64,000 nt of DNA from Paucilactobacillus vaccinostercus DSM 20634 (GCF_001436295.1 NZ_AYYY01000063.1:7449-71448); one strand, 5' to 3'; counted from the first letter of the stretch, positions 24,672-34,251 are shown. Notes: generated by a model from the sequence alone, not told the origin. A program made the numbers and translations.

Positions 24672-25649
24672 ATGGCCTTTGCAAAAATTAGTGCTACTGC
24701 TGGATACGTCCCACAGCGGGTTGTTACAAACGACGAACTGGCTGCGGTGATGCCGACCAGTGATGACTGGATTGTGTCACATACGGGCATTCACACACGG
24801 CACTACGCTATGGATGGTGAAAACACGTCTGATTTGGCAACCGCGGTAGGACGTCAATTACTGCAACAGGCGAAGCTAGAGGCAGATCAAATTGACTTAC
24901 TCATTGTATCGACGATTACGCCGGATGCCTTGACGCCATCAACGGCTTGTATTGTCCAGGGAAAATTAGGGGCGGATAACGCGGTAGCTTTTGATATCAG
25001 TGCAGCGTGTGCAGGATTTGTGTTTGCAATGAGTATTGCGGATAAGATGATGGCTGGCGGCACGTTCCGGCACGCGATGATCATTAGTGCCGAAGTTAAT
25101 TCCAAGATGATGGACTTTACAGACCGGACCTCAGCGGTATTTTTTGGCGATGCTGCGGGCGGTGTTATTTTGACCCGTACAGAGAAGCCAGAAGAAGAAT
25201 TTTTAGTGACCGAAAAAATTCAATCGGATGGTCGTCAAGCTGCCACGATCCATAGTGGTCAAATTCAGCCATTGACGACGATTGCCGGTGATAATTATCC
25301 GACAACCGACGCGTTTTACCAGGATGGCCGCGCTGTTTTTGAATTTGCGACAAATACGGTTCCTCAGCAGATCCGAACCATGTTAGCAACGGCACAAATT
25401 AATCCCGACCAACTGGATAAAGTGATCTGCCACCAGGCCAATTTGCGAATTATTGAGGCGATTTGTCAAAAACTTAATCTTCCCTTTGATCGGTTTATGC
25501 ATACGGTGGAGCGCTACGGGAACACGTCTTCTGCGGGGATTCCGCTGACGCTGGCCCGACTGACGCCCTCTGCAGACCAGACTCAACTTATTTTGCTAAG
25601 TGGTTTTGGGGCTGGATTAGATTATGGAAGTATGGTCATCAAATTGTAG
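24672..25649 (+). CDS. fabH: 3-oxoacyl-ACP synthase III
   Basis: The 325-residue enzyme condenses acetyl-CoA with malonyl-ACP to start fatty acid synthesis. The catalytic triad is visible: Cys in DISAACAGFVFAMS, His in KVICHQANLRIIE, and Asn in RYGNTSSAGIPLTL. It heads an operon fabH-accB-accC-accD-accA with short or overlapping junctions. The extension genes fabD, fabG, fabF, fabZ and acpP are not in this operon. Confidence 0.96.
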   Translation: MAFAKISATAGYVPQRVVTNDELAAVMPTSDDWIVSHTGIHTRHYAMDGENTSDLATAVGRQLLQQAKLEADQIDLLIVSTITPDALTPSTACIVQGKLGADNAVAFDISAACAGFVFAMSIADKMMAGGTFRHAMIISAEVNSKMMDFTDRTSAVFFGDAAGGVILTRTEKPEEEFLVTEKIQSDGRQAATIHSGQIQPLTTIAGDNYPTTDAFYQDGRAVFEFATNTVPQQIRTMLATAQINPDQLDKVICHQANLRIIEAICQKLNLPFDRFMHTVERYGNTSSAGIPLTLARLTPSADQTQLILLSGFGAGLDYGSMVIKL

Positions 25650-25658
25650 GAGTATGCC

Positions 25659-26036
25659 ATGAACGAACAACAATTAAAACAATTGATTACGGATTTAGCA
25701 GCGTTAGACTTTGTCCATGCCAAAATTAAGCTGGATGACTTTGAACTGGAACTGGAGCGGCCTGACACGACCAGTCAGTTTACGCAGCAAAAGCAGACCC
25801 GTGGGGATGTTATTGTGGTCAAGAGCCCCATGATTGGTATTTTTCATGTTAATGAAGCACCGTTACAAGTCGGACAACGTGTTGAGACGGGGATGACAGT
25901 TGGTCAAATCGAAAGTATGAAGTTGTTTAATGAAGTGACCAGTCCCGCTAGCGGTATCGTGGAACGGGTTCTTTGCGAAGATGGGCAGACCGTGGAGTAT
26001 GATCAACCGTTGATCGAGATTCGTGAGGGAGCATAG
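25659..26036 (+). CDS. accB: biotin carboxyl carrier protein of acetyl-CoA carboxylase
   Basis: The protein has 125 residues. The C-terminal lipoyl/biotinyl domain carries the biotinylation site in IESMKLFNEV, with Lys as the modified residue (common form A/S-M-K-M/L). It carries CO2 between the AccC and AccAD activities. An AGGAG lies before the ATG. Confidence 0.95.
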   Translation: MNEQQLKQLITDLAALDFVHAKIKLDDFELELERPDTTSQFTQQKQTRGDVIVVKSPMIGIFHVNEAPLQVGQRVETGMTVGQIESMKLFNEVTSPASGIVERVLCEDGQTVEYDQPLIEIREGA

Positions 26037-26041
26037 GCGTC

Positions 26042-27373
26042 ATGTTCAAGAAAATATTAATTGCGAATCGTGGCGAAATCGCCTGTCGAATTATGGCTAG
26101 TTGTCGACAACTGAATATTCGAACCGTTGCGGTTTATTCCACGGCCGATCGAGCAGCTCAATTTGTTCAGATGGCCGATGAAGCTTACTGTATTGGGCCG
26201 GCAGCTTCTTCAGAGTCATACCTGAATCGGGAAGGCATCTTGATGGCGGGGATTCTCGCGCACGTGGATGCTGTTCATCCGGGATACGGCTTTTTAGCAG
26301 AAGATGCGTTGTTTGCGCAAATGTGCGCGCAATGCGGGATTACCTGGCTGGGCCCCCAACCCAAGCTCATTTCCTTAATGGGGGACAAGGCAGCGGCCCG
26401 AAAATTTGCGGCAAGTCGTGGTATCGCCATTATTCCGGGGACCTATGTTCTTGAAGATATTGAGCAACTGCAACAGTCGGCTCGTAAGATGGGGTATCCG
26501 TTGCTGATCAAGGCTAGTCAGGGTGGCGGCGGTAAGGGAATTCGCATTGTTAATCATCCTGATGAGTTGGAATCGCAACTAATGGTTGCCAAGCGAGAGA
26601 CTGATTCGGCGTTTGGAAGTACCGCGATTTACTTAGAAAAAGTGCTTAAAAATGCCCGCCATATTGAAGTGCAAGTGATTGGCGATCAGGATGGCCGTAT
26701 CTTAGTGCTCGGTGATCGAGACTGTACAATGCAGATTCGGCGACAAAAGGTGATCGAAGAAAGCCCGGCGTCGTTTATTACGGCTGCTCAACGTCGTGAA
26801 TTGGTGGTTGCGGTCCATCGGTTACTGGATGGCGTGGGTTACCAAGGACTCGGAACCGTGGAATTTTTGTTCAGTGAGGATCGATTTTACTTTCTTGAAA
26901 TGAATACGCGGTTGCAAGTTGAACACGGGGTTACCGAAACCACAACTGGATTAGATATCGTGATGTTACAGTTACAACTGGCAAGTCGGGAAGCGCGTCT
27001 CGGGCATCAAGTGCCTGAGGGGCAGGGAGTCGCGATTGAATGTCGGTTGAACATGACGGGAGCGACCGGTGAGAATCGGTTGACCAAGTTTGAATTTCCA
27101 AGGGATGTGCGAGTTGACACCGGCTATGCGAGTGGTGATCAGGTACCAACCTATTACGATGCACTCCTAGCTAAGATTATTGTGGTAGCCCCCACTCACC
27201 GACAAGCGGTCGAGAAAATGCAGGCCACGTTAGCACAGGTTGAAGTGACCGGGGTGGCCACCAACCTGACGTTATTACGTCAAATTGTAGCCACTAATTG
27301 GTATCTTAACGGCAAGTTTTCGGTGCAGACATTAGATGAGAGGTTAAAAAATGACAAGTCATTTGCCAACTGA
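26042..27373 (+). CDS. accC: biotin carboxylase subunit of acetyl-CoA carboxylase
   Basis: The ATP-grasp enzyme has 443 residues. It begins KKILIANRGEIACRI and contains the glycine-rich loop KASQGGGGKGIRI, the metal/active-site EMNTRLQVEHGVTE, and a C-terminal biotin carboxylase domain. It carboxylates AccB biotin using bicarbonate and ATP. Its end overlaps accD by 23 bases. Confidence 0.96.
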   Translation: MFKKILIANRGEIACRIMASCRQLNIRTVAVYSTADRAAQFVQMADEAYCIGPAASSESYLNREGILMAGILAHVDAVHPGYGFLAEDALFAQMCAQCGITWLGPQPKLISLMGDKAAARKFAASRGIAIIPGTYVLEDIEQLQQSARKMGYPLLIKASQGGGGKGIRIVNHPDELESQLMVAKRETDSAFGSTAIYLEKVLKNARHIEVQVIGDQDGRILVLGDRDCTMQIRRQKVIEESPASFITAAQRRELVVAVHRLLDGVGYQGLGTVEFLFSEDRFYFLEMNTRLQVEHGVTETTTGLDIVMLQLQLASREARLGHQVPEGQGVAIECRLNMTGATGENRLTKFEFPRDVRVDTGYASGDQVPTYYDALLAKIIVVAPTHRQAVEKMQATLAQVEVTGVATNLTLLRQIVATNWYLNGKFSVQTLDERLKNDKSFAN

Positions 27374-28151
27374 GGGAACCTGGAGTAAGTGTCCTTACTG
27401 CCAAGCACATGTCAACCAGCTGGAATGGGGACAAATTAAACAGTGTCCTCGGTGCGGACGGTACCAACGATTAAGTGCGCAGGACCGCTTGGCGATTACT
27501 GTGGATGAAGGCTCGTTCCAGTCGTTACCGTCGGCACGGTCGCAAAATCGGCTTAAAATTACAGGTTATGACGAAAAATTAACGAAAAATCAACAGCGAA
27601 GTGGGTTAGATGAGGCCATTGTGACCGGTCAGGGAACCATTCAGGGGTATGCGACGATGATTGGGGTGATGGACAGTCACTTCATGATGGGCACGTTGAA
27701 TACGACAGTTGGCGCACAGTTACGGCAACTTTATCAAGTCGCTGGTCAGCGACAGTTACCCCTTATTTTGTTTATCGCATCAGGTGGTGCACGAATGCAA
27801 GAGGGAATTTTTTCGTTGATGCAGATGAATACCATTTTGGCGACCAAGCAGCAGTTTGATCGTCAGGAGCAGGTATCGATTAGTGTGTTGACAGATCCCA
27901 CAATGGGTGGGGTTTCAGCTAGCTTTGCGTTTAAAAACGACATTGTGATTGCAGAAAAACAGGCTCAGATTGGATTTGCTGGTCCTCGTGTCATTAGTGC
28001 GACGGGGCATGAGCAGTTACCAGATCACTTTCAATTGGCAGATGACCTGTATACAAAGGGCTTAATTGATGATCAAGTGAGTCGACCAGACATACGAGAC
28101 TATCTTGGTAACCTTCTATTACTACACCAAAGGGGGCCGCATTTTGCTTAA
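27351..28151 (+). CDS. accD: carboxyltransferase beta subunit of acetyl-CoA carboxylase
   Basis: The protein has 266 residues. The N-terminal zinc ribbon is C-P-Y-C and C-P-R-C. The carboxyltransferase crotonase fold contains FIASGGARMQEGI and LTDPTMGGVSASFA. It partners with AccA to transfer CO2 from biotin to acetyl-CoA. GAGAGG precedes the ATG inside the end of accC. Confidence 0.96.
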   Translation: MTSHLPTEGTWSKCPYCQAHVNQLEWGQIKQCPRCGRYQRLSAQDRLAITVDEGSFQSLPSARSQNRLKITGYDEKLTKNQQRSGLDEAIVTGQGTIQGYATMIGVMDSHFMMGTLNTTVGAQLRQLYQVAGQRQLPLILFIASGGARMQEGIFSLMQMNTILATKQQFDRQEQVSISVLTDPTMGGVSASFAFKNDIVIAEKQAQIGFAGPRVISATGHEQLPDHFQLADDLYTKGLIDDQVSRPDIRDYLGNLLLLHQRGPHFA

Positions 28152-28905
28152 AGATCAATTAAACAAAATTCGAGCAGTTGATCATATCTCAGCTAACGAT
28201 GTCATTAACAGTATTTTAACCAATTTTGTCGAAATTCATGGTGATCGGGTAACCGGTGACGATCACGCTTTGGTTGCTGGAATTGGCCTTCTTGCCAGAC
28301 GACCGGTGACGGTCCTTGCGATCAATCGGGGCCAGAGTCCGCAGGAACGACAACGGTTCAACGGTGGCATGGTGGCCAGTAGCGGCTATCGGAAAGCACG
28401 CCGGTTAGTACTTGCTGCTCAGCGATTTAATCGGCCGGTCATTAGCTTGATCGATACTCCAGGAGCTGACGCGAGTGTGTCGTCTGAAAATCACGGACAG
28501 AGTCAGGCAATTGCCGACATGATTGATACTATGGGACAACTGACAGTTCCGAATGTGGCCGTTTTTCTGGGTGAAGGACATAGTGGTGGAGCACTAGCGT
28601 TTGCTAATGCCAACCGTATTTTGATGCTCGAAAACGCCCTTTTTTCCGTTGCCTCACCTGAGGCAGTCGCGGCCATTGTGACGACGGATCACGATATTAG
28701 TGATGATCTGCCTATGACGGCCACTGCTCTAAAAAAATTAGGATTGGTTGATCAGATCATTGCTGAAGATGACCAGTTAATTAGTCATCTTCGGCGCGCC
28801 TTGCAACAGCATTTGGAACAGCTTGATACTGTGAATGGTCAACAATTGGTGCAACAACGACAACATAAATTTATTCAATTTTTGGCGCAATGGCGGCGAC
28901 TATGA
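28144..28905 (+). CDS. accA: carboxyltransferase alpha subunit of acetyl-CoA carboxylase
   Basis: The protein has 253 residues. TTG 28144 is chosen as start: AAAGGGGG lies 7 bases before it and it overlaps the accD stop. The upstream ATG at 28105 lacks such a signal. Conserved segments are DRVTGDDHALVAGIG, LIDTPGADAS and GEGHSGGALAFANANRILMLENA. It completes the ACC complex that makes malonyl-CoA. Confidence 0.95.
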   Translation: MLKDQLNKIRAVDHISANDVINSILTNFVEIHGDRVTGDDHALVAGIGLLARRPVTVLAINRGQSPQERQRFNGGMVASSGYRKARRLVLAAQRFNRPVISLIDTPGADASVSSENHGQSQAIADMIDTMGQLTVPNVAVFLGEGHSGGALAFANANRILMLENALFSVASPEAVAAIVTTDHDISDDLPMTATALKKLGLVDQIIAEDDQLISHLRRALQQHLEQLDTVNGQQLVQQRQHKFIQFLAQWRRL

Positions 28906-28906
28906 G

Positions 28907-28932
28907 GTGGTTACGATGTAACCGCTTTTTTT
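28907..28932 (+). terminator. terminator of the fabH-acc operon
   Basis: GTGGTTAC and GTAACCGC form an 8-bp stem with loop GAT, followed by seven T residues. Confidence 0.85.
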
Positions 28933-29024
28933 ATTGAAAGCGGGCGTAGCACCGGATTCCGGCACTTTACGCCATTTATTCGTGTGCTATAATTCTTGTA
29001 TTACATATTTTAGGAGGCCTAGAG

Positions 29025-29972
29025 ATGGCAGTTTTTCTTTCTAGTGTTTCCGGTGTTTTCATCATTTTAGTCATGGTGGCCATTGGTTACATATTAAACG
29101 AGCGGGGATGGTTTGATGAAAAATCCACCCGCATGATTTCCAAGTTGGTAACGCAAATTGCATTACCTGCCTACATGGTGACAACGATCATGAAAGATTT
29201 TACAGCTAACGAGCTAAAAACGTTGTTGCCGGATTTACGGTATCCCGTCATTTCAATGTTGATTTTATTCGTGTTTTCACTCCTGATTACGCGAACCATC
29301 CATATCAAGTCGGAGCATAAGGGCCTCTTTCAGTCGATGTTTTTTAACTCTAACACGGTGTTTGTGGGACTACCGATTAACCTCGCACTGTTTGGTGACC
29401 GTTCGCTCCCCTACGTGCTGGTGTACTATATGGCCAACACAACGTTTTTTTGGACGTTAGGGGTTTGGCTGATCCAGCGAGATGGGATGGGCAGTGCCAA
29501 AATTAATATTATTGCGACGTTGAAAAAGATTTTTTCACCGCCCCTCATGGGATTTGTGGTCGGAATAATTTTTGTTGTCCTACATATTAAGCTACCTTCA
29601 TTTATTATGAGTGATCTGAACTATGTGGGTGGTTTGACGATTCCAATGTCGATGTTATTTATTGGGATCGCGGTTTCTAATGCGGGAATTTCGCGCTTAC
29701 GAATTGATCGTGATGCGCTGGGAATTTTGTTCGGGCGGTTCATCTGTGCACCAGTGCTAATGGCACTTCTTGTGTTGCCAAGCTCCATGGATACACTGAT
29801 GAAGCAGGTCTTCATTTTGCAGGCTGCAATGCCCGTAATGACCAATGCACCAGTGGTTTCCAAGCTCTATGATGCCGACGCGGATTATGCGGCGATCATG
29901 GTCACGGAGACAACGCTGCTGAGCATTATTGTTGTGCCCATCTTAATGGTCATTATTAAGTCGTTAGTTTAG
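29025..29972 (+). CDS. AEC-family (auxin efflux carrier / malate permease type) transporter
   Basis: The protein has 315 residues and about ten hydrophobic segments in two halves. The family pattern is visible in MVAIGYILNERGWFDEKSTRMISKLV near the N terminus and in NSNTVFVGLPINLALFG. Lactic acid bacterial members include the malate permease MleP, but no malolactic gene is adjacent here, so the substrate is open. TAGGAGG precedes the ATG. Confidence 0.88.
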   Translation: MAVFLSSVSGVFIILVMVAIGYILNERGWFDEKSTRMISKLVTQIALPAYMVTTIMKDFTANELKTLLPDLRYPVISMLILFVFSLLITRTIHIKSEHKGLFQSMFFNSNTVFVGLPINLALFGDRSLPYVLVYYMANTTFFWTLGVWLIQRDGMGSAKINIIATLKKIFSPPLMGFVVGIIFVVLHIKLPSFIMSDLNYVGGLTIPMSMLFIGIAVSNAGISRLRIDRDALGILFGRFICAPVLMALLVLPSSMDTLMKQVFILQAAMPVMTNAPVVSKLYDADADYAAIMVTETTLLSIIVVPILMVIIKSLV

Positions 29973-29986
29973 AGAAGGAGATTGTT

Positions 29987-30940
29987 GTGAAGAAAACAGG
30001 GTTGTATATTGCGTTGTCGACAATATTTTTTAGTTTAATGGAAATTGCGTTGAAATCAGTGGGAGACGCCTTTAATCCAATTCAGATTAATTTAATTCGA
30101 TTCTTTATTGGTGGGGTGGTGCTTCTACCATTTGCAATTCGGACATTAAGAATTCAGGGGATGATGATTCATTGGCGGGATTTAGGATTATTTGCGCTCA
30201 CTGGGTTCATGTGTCTGGTGGTCAGTATGACACTTTTTCAACTGTCGATTGGGTACACGCAAGCTTCGACGGTCGCAGTTGTGTTTAGTGCGAACCCTGT
30301 TTTTGCACTTATTTTCTCATTTTTGATTTTGCATGAACGTCTTGGACGGGCCAACTTAATTGCGGTCATTATCTCGATTGTGGGCTTGTTGGTGATTGTT
30401 AACCCGGCTAATTTAACGGATCCGCTGGGATTGACGCTAGCTATTATTTCCGCGTTGACCTTTGGCCTGTACAGTATTATTTCACGATACGGGTCTGTTC
30501 GTCGGGGATACAATGGTATTGTCATGACCTGCTTTACGTTCCTTGTCGGGTCAGCAGAATTATTGGCGCTGGTAGAAATTACCAATATTCCTGGAATTGC
30601 GCGGGCATTCTCACATATCGGGTGGTTGAAGCAGTTCAGTGCGATTCCACTATTTACGAATGTGAATTTACATTATTTCTGGTTTCTATTTTTTGTGGGC
30701 GTTTGTGTTACCGGTGGTGGTTTTGCGTTTTACTTTTTGGCAATGGAGACATCGAATGTTTCGACGGCTTCACTGGTGTTCTTTATCAAACCAGGATTAG
30801 CCCCTATTTTTGCGGCACTCTTGATTGGTGACAAAATTGCAGTGACTACCGTGATTGGCATCGTGATTATCATCTTTGGCTCAGTCGTCACCTTTATGGG
30901 TAATAAACGACGTGAGACAGGTAAGATGCGTGTCGAATAA
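29987..30940 (+). CDS. EamA/DMT-family transporter
   Basis: The protein has 317 residues and ten hydrophobic segments as two EamA repeats (first ending near ILHERLGRANLIAVIISIVG, second near GDKIAVTTVIGIVII). The GTG start follows AGAAGGAG, 14 bases after the AEC gene, so the two are probably co-transcribed. It is likely a metabolite or amino-acid-type exporter; the substrate is unknown. Confidence 0.9.
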   Translation: MKKTGLYIALSTIFFSLMEIALKSVGDAFNPIQINLIRFFIGGVVLLPFAIRTLRIQGMMIHWRDLGLFALTGFMCLVVSMTLFQLSIGYTQASTVAVVFSANPVFALIFSFLILHERLGRANLIAVIISIVGLLVIVNPANLTDPLGLTLAIISALTFGLYSIISRYGSVRRGYNGIVMTCFTFLVGSAELLALVEITNIPGIARAFSHIGWLKQFSAIPLFTNVNLHYFWFLFFVGVCVTGGGFAFYFLAMETSNVSTASLVFFIKPGLAPIFAALLIGDKIAVTTVIGIVIIIFGSVVTFMGNKRRETGKMRVE

Positions 30941-31030
30941 TTGTTACTAAACTGCAATATTAGCGATTTGATCTTAAGAAGATCTTCAAAAAAAAGACAA
31001 AAAAGACTAAAAGTTAGAATATTTGATGAA

Positions 31031-31070
31031 GATAAGCAAAAAAATGTGAAATTTTGCTTATCTTTTTTTT
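31031..31070 (+). terminator. terminator of the AEC-DMT transporter unit
   Basis: GATAAGCAAAA and TTTTGCTTATC form an 11-bp perfect stem, followed by eight T residues. Confidence 0.93.
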
Positions 31071-31108
31071 ATTAAGAACCGCGTAACCACGCATGATAGC
31101 TGCTTTTT

Positions 31109-31144
31109 TGTAACTTTAATGTAACATTTGTAATTAAATGTAAT
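31109..31144 (+). promoter_or_regulatory. WalR-like operator upstream of the P60 hydrolase
   Basis: TGTAAC-N5-TGTAAC at 31109-31125 fits exactly the WalR (YycF) consensus TGTWAH-N5-TGTWAH. It is followed by TGTAAT-N4-TGTAAT at 31129-31144. The four units start 9-11 bases apart on one face of the helix, and the site is about 110 bases before the hydrolase gene. Confidence 0.6.
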
Positions 31145-31239
31145 TATAGTGCGACGAAACTGCAATCTTATAGCGATACAATTACTTTCGTAAATTATTA
31201 ATAAAAACTAAAACACATAAAAAACACACAGGAGTGATC

Positions 31240-32154
31240 ATCATTAAATCAGCAGCGAAAAAAACTTTAATTGGGACTTTGGGTGCCGCAGCCTTATTTG
31301 TTGGGGGCACACAAGTTGCTCAAGCCGACTCATTACAAATTCAATCAGGTGATACTGTTTGGGCATATTCACAAAAGTATCATGTCTCAATTGATTCAAT
31401 TATCAAGGCAAACAAGTTAGCCGACGCAAACTTAATCGTTGCCGGCCAAAGCCTTAACATCCCCGGTGTTCAAACTGGTTCAGTTTCAGCAGCTAGTTCA
31501 GCAGTTACGACTTCAGCAGCCAGCACTGCCGTAACATCGACAACTGCTACTAGTGCAACGGTTGCCAGTTCAGCAACTGCTTCTAGTGCTGTTGCTACCA
31601 GCTCAGCAGTCGTAGCAAGTTCAGCAGTTGCTACTAGTTCTGCAGCTACTTCAAGTGTTGCTGCTAGCTCAGCCGCAACAACGCAATCAGCTGCAACTCA
31701 ATCATCAACAACTACTCAAACTGGTACAGTTCAAGCATCTGCAACTACGCAGAGTAGCAGCACCACAGTTGCACGTAGTACACAACAAAGTACAGCACCA
31801 GCTGCTACTTCAGCAAGTACTGCAACTGGCAACTGGAACGCATACCTTGGCCAAGCATACAGCTACGGTAACTTAGACTGCTCAGGTCTTGTTCAACGTG
31901 TCTACGGAAGCCGTGTTAACGGTCGGACAACTTACACGCAACAAACTACCGGCGCTCACAACTACAACGTTTACAGTGCACCTAAAGGGGCGCTTGTATT
32001 CTTCGTTAGTGACGGTGCACCTGAAAGTGCACCATATCACGTAGGTATTTCAAACGGTGACGGAACATTTACTCATGCACCTAAGACCGGCGATGTTGTT
32101 AAGGTTACTTCAATGAAGTACTACACACCATCATATTACGTAATGCCTCGTTAA
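31240..32154 (+). CDS. secreted LysM and NlpC/P60 peptidoglycan hydrolase
   Basis: The order is signal peptide (KSAAKKTLIGTLGAAALFVGG, cut after VAQA), one LysM domain (SGDTVWAYSQKYHVSIDSIIKANK), a ~115-residue Ser/Ala/Thr linker, and an NlpC/P60-type domain. The catalytic Cys lies in YGNLDCSGLVQRVYG and the His in PYHVGISNGDG. It should cleave peptide cross-links in the wall. The start is odd: AGGAG directly abuts GTG 31234, while ATC 31240 or ATT 31243 have normal spacing. There is no ATG. I give 31240 as a compromise. WalR-like boxes lie upstream. Confidence 0.9.
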   Translation: MIKSAAKKTLIGTLGAAALFVGGTQVAQADSLQIQSGDTVWAYSQKYHVSIDSIIKANKLADANLIVAGQSLNIPGVQTGSVSAASSAVTTSAASTAVTSTTATSATVASSATASSAVATSSAVVASSAVATSSAATSSVAASSAATTQSAATQSSTTTQTGTVQASATTQSSSTTVARSTQQSTAPAATSASTATGNWNAYLGQAYSYGNLDCSGLVQRVYGSRVNGRTTYTQQTTGAHNYNVYSAPKGALVFFVSDGAPESAPYHVGISNGDGTFTHAPKTGDVVKVTSMKYYTPSYYVMPR

Positions 32155-32167
32155 TATAAGCTAATTA

Positions 32168-32201
32168 TGAAGTCAACTCCTCAGTGGGGTTGGCTTTTTT
32201 G
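32168..32201 (+). terminator. terminator of the P60 hydrolase gene
   Basis: AGTCAACTCC and GGGGTTGGCT pair with loop TCAGT, followed by six T residues. Confidence 0.85.
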
Positions 32202-32304
32202 CGTACATATGGCGTATCGGGATGTCCATAAAAATAAAAAAATCATATTTTATTCATTTTCAGGCCACATAAAATCATCAGAAATGCAATATTTCGTCTG
32301 TAGC

Positions 32305-33258
32305 ATGAATGACATGATGAAAAACACAATAGTAAGACAACTCAAAAAATATATGATTATTATTTTAGCCATTGGATTATGTTCCATTTTTTTATGGCAT
32401 CATTTCAATGGAAGCAGCACTAAAACGGCGAAAAGTAGTACGAATACGACGTCGCAAGCCGTCAAACGACGGCAAACAGTCATTAAGAAAAATTTGACGA
32501 ATTATCTTAATTCGGTAACTAAAGATGGTACCGTTAGTGTGAGTTTCTATAACTTGGGTGCGACTAGTGGCAGTACGGCGTCTAAGAGTAAATATGCGGA
32601 TGTCTACAAGGAAGGGAGCTTAGAGGTGGAATCCAACGCTCATACCGCACAAACAGCTGCCAGCACATATAAACTATTTATTACAGCGTTTCTGATGAAG
32701 CAAAAATTAAATGGTAACTTTACGTGGAATACGACAAATACGAACGGATTTTATTCTATGATTGTAAATAGTGAAAATGACTACGCCGAGAGTCAGTTGA
32801 CGAGCTATGGAATGAGCACGATTGATGCGTTCATTAAAACACAGGGATGGTATTCACCTGTTTTCGTTTCCGGTCAGGATGCGACAACTACGAGTTACAG
32901 TTTGGAACTATTACTGAAAGATCTAGCGAAAGGAACCGGCGTCTTCACTAACCAATCTGATCGAAGTAAAATTTTGAAATTAATGGGAGAACAAGTTTAT
33001 CGAACAGGTATCCCAACCGGGGTCGCCGCGGCTAATAAGGGGACTACGGTACAAGACAAGGTCGGATTCCTGAATGATACAAACAATGATGCCGCCATTG
33101 TCACGATGCCAAATGGACAACGTTATATTTTAGTGATTATGACGCATGGTCATGGTCAGAGTGGATTTAGTGGATTTCCAAAGATTGCTAAAATCGCCAA
33201 AAAGGTGCAAACGATTGTGTACGGCGCGAATGCTGGAACTAAAGTTGAAAGTTATTAG
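32305..33258 (+). CDS. class A beta-lactamase-related serine hydrolase, membrane-anchored
   Basis: There is one N-terminal membrane segment (MIIILAIGLCSIFLWHHF) and a linker, then a penicillin-binding/beta-lactamase fold. The S-x-x-K motif is in AASTYKLFI, the S-E-N in VNSENDYAES (the S-D-N position), and K-V-G in QDKVGFLND (the K-T/S-G position). The frame is open from 32167, but that start lies in the preceding terminator, so ATG 32305, 32314 or 32317 is used. No clear ribosome-binding sequence is seen. It may be a peptidase/esterase of wall metabolism. Resistance is not implied. Confidence 0.82.
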   Translation: MNDMMKNTIVRQLKKYMIIILAIGLCSIFLWHHFNGSSTKTAKSSTNTTSQAVKRRQTVIKKNLTNYLNSVTKDGTVSVSFYNLGATSGSTASKSKYADVYKEGSLEVESNAHTAQTAASTYKLFITAFLMKQKLNGNFTWNTTNTNGFYSMIVNSENDYAESQLTSYGMSTIDAFIKTQGWYSPVFVSGQDATTTSYSLELLLKDLAKGTGVFTNQSDRSKILKLMGEQVYRTGIPTGVAAANKGTTVQDKVGFLNDTNNDAAIVTMPNGQRYILVIMTHGHGQSGFSGFPKIAKIAKKVQTIVYGANAGTKVESY

Positions 33259-33328
33259 CGATCATCAATGATGCTTGCTCAACCTTTAATAAATGCGTTA
33301 TGATTAAGGGCATGAGAGGGAGGATCAC

Positions 33329-34000
33329 ATGGTAAAGCTAGTCATTACACGACATGGTGAAAGTCAGGCAAATCGTGATAACATTTTTACGGGATGGTCC
33401 GATGTGCCGTTGACACAAAATGGGATTGCTCAGGCCCATCAGGCGGCCCAGGCCATTTTGCAACATCACATTGAATTTGATGACGTGCATACGTCTTATT
33501 TACAGCGCGCAATTGTGACGGCCAATTTGATTTGTGATCAGTTGGACCAGTTATATGTGCCCATTCATAAGACTTGGCGTCTTAACGAACGCCACTATGG
33601 TGCATTGCGAGGCATGAATAAAGACGTCGCCAAGCAGAGATTTGGTACGCAACAGGTCGGCAAGTGGCGTCGAGGTTATCGGGATTTACCGCCGCAGTTG
33701 ACGGAAGCTGACCATGACCGCCGTTATGATCGGATTGGTGTTTCGGTCCCACTTAGTGAAAGTCTGCAAATGACAGAGGAACGGCTGCTACCATATTGGA
33801 TCGATCAAATTGCACCACGATTGTTGGCTGGGCATAACCAGCTCATTGTGGCCCATGGTAGTACGTTGCGGGCACTTGTTAAGTATTTGGATGAAATTCC
33901 AGACGATCAAATTAATACCGTTGAAATTGCCAATGGGGCCCCCATTATGTATGATTTTGATGCGCAACTGAACGTCATGAAAAAAATTGAATTAACGTAA
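33329..34000 (+). CDS. gpmA: 2,3-bisphosphoglycerate-dependent phosphoglycerate mutase
   Basis: The 223-residue enzyme interconverts 3- and 2-phosphoglycerate in glycolysis. The histidine-phosphatase signature is [18 protein letters not shown], with phospho-His in RHG, and the second His is in [16 protein letters not shown]. The N-terminal loop and [12 protein letters not shown] are conserved. GAGGGAGG precedes the ATG. Confidence 0.95.
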   Translation: MVKLVITRHGESQANRDNIFTGWSDVPLTQNGIAQAHQAAQAILQHHIEFDDVHTSYLQRAIVTANLICDQLDQLYVPIHKTWRLNERHYGALRGMNKDVAKQRFGTQQVGKWRRGYRDLPPQLTEADHDRRYDRIGVSVPLSESLQMTEERLLPYWIDQIAPRLLAGHNQLIVAHGSTLRALVKYLDEIPDDQINTVEIANGAPIMYDFDAQLNVMKKIELT

Positions 34001-34007
34001 ATGAGTG

Positions 34008-34047
34008 GAGTTGGATCATCCCGAGAATGGGTGGTTCAACTTTTTTG
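34008..34047 (+). terminator. gpmA terminator
   Basis: GAGTTGGATCATCCC and GGGTGGTTCAACTT form a stem with G:T pairs, followed by six T residues. Confidence 0.85.
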
Positions 34048-34251
34048 ATTGGTTAAAAGAGGGGAACTAACAGGTATGAGCGGAGGTTCAATTAAGGAAA
34101 ATGAGAATATAATGAGAAAAGTATTTGACATTTCACATTTTGAGTTTAGAATAATAGGTGTCTTAATCATTTAACTTAATTTAAGTAATTGATCGGACAC
34201 ACATACATATTTGGTTTACATAGGAACACACATAGAGGAGCGCGAATACAT

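Noticed and set aside
32167-32304. N-terminal extension of the serine hydrolase to ATG 32167
   Set aside because: This start lies inside the terminator of the preceding gene, and the extension has no signal or domain.
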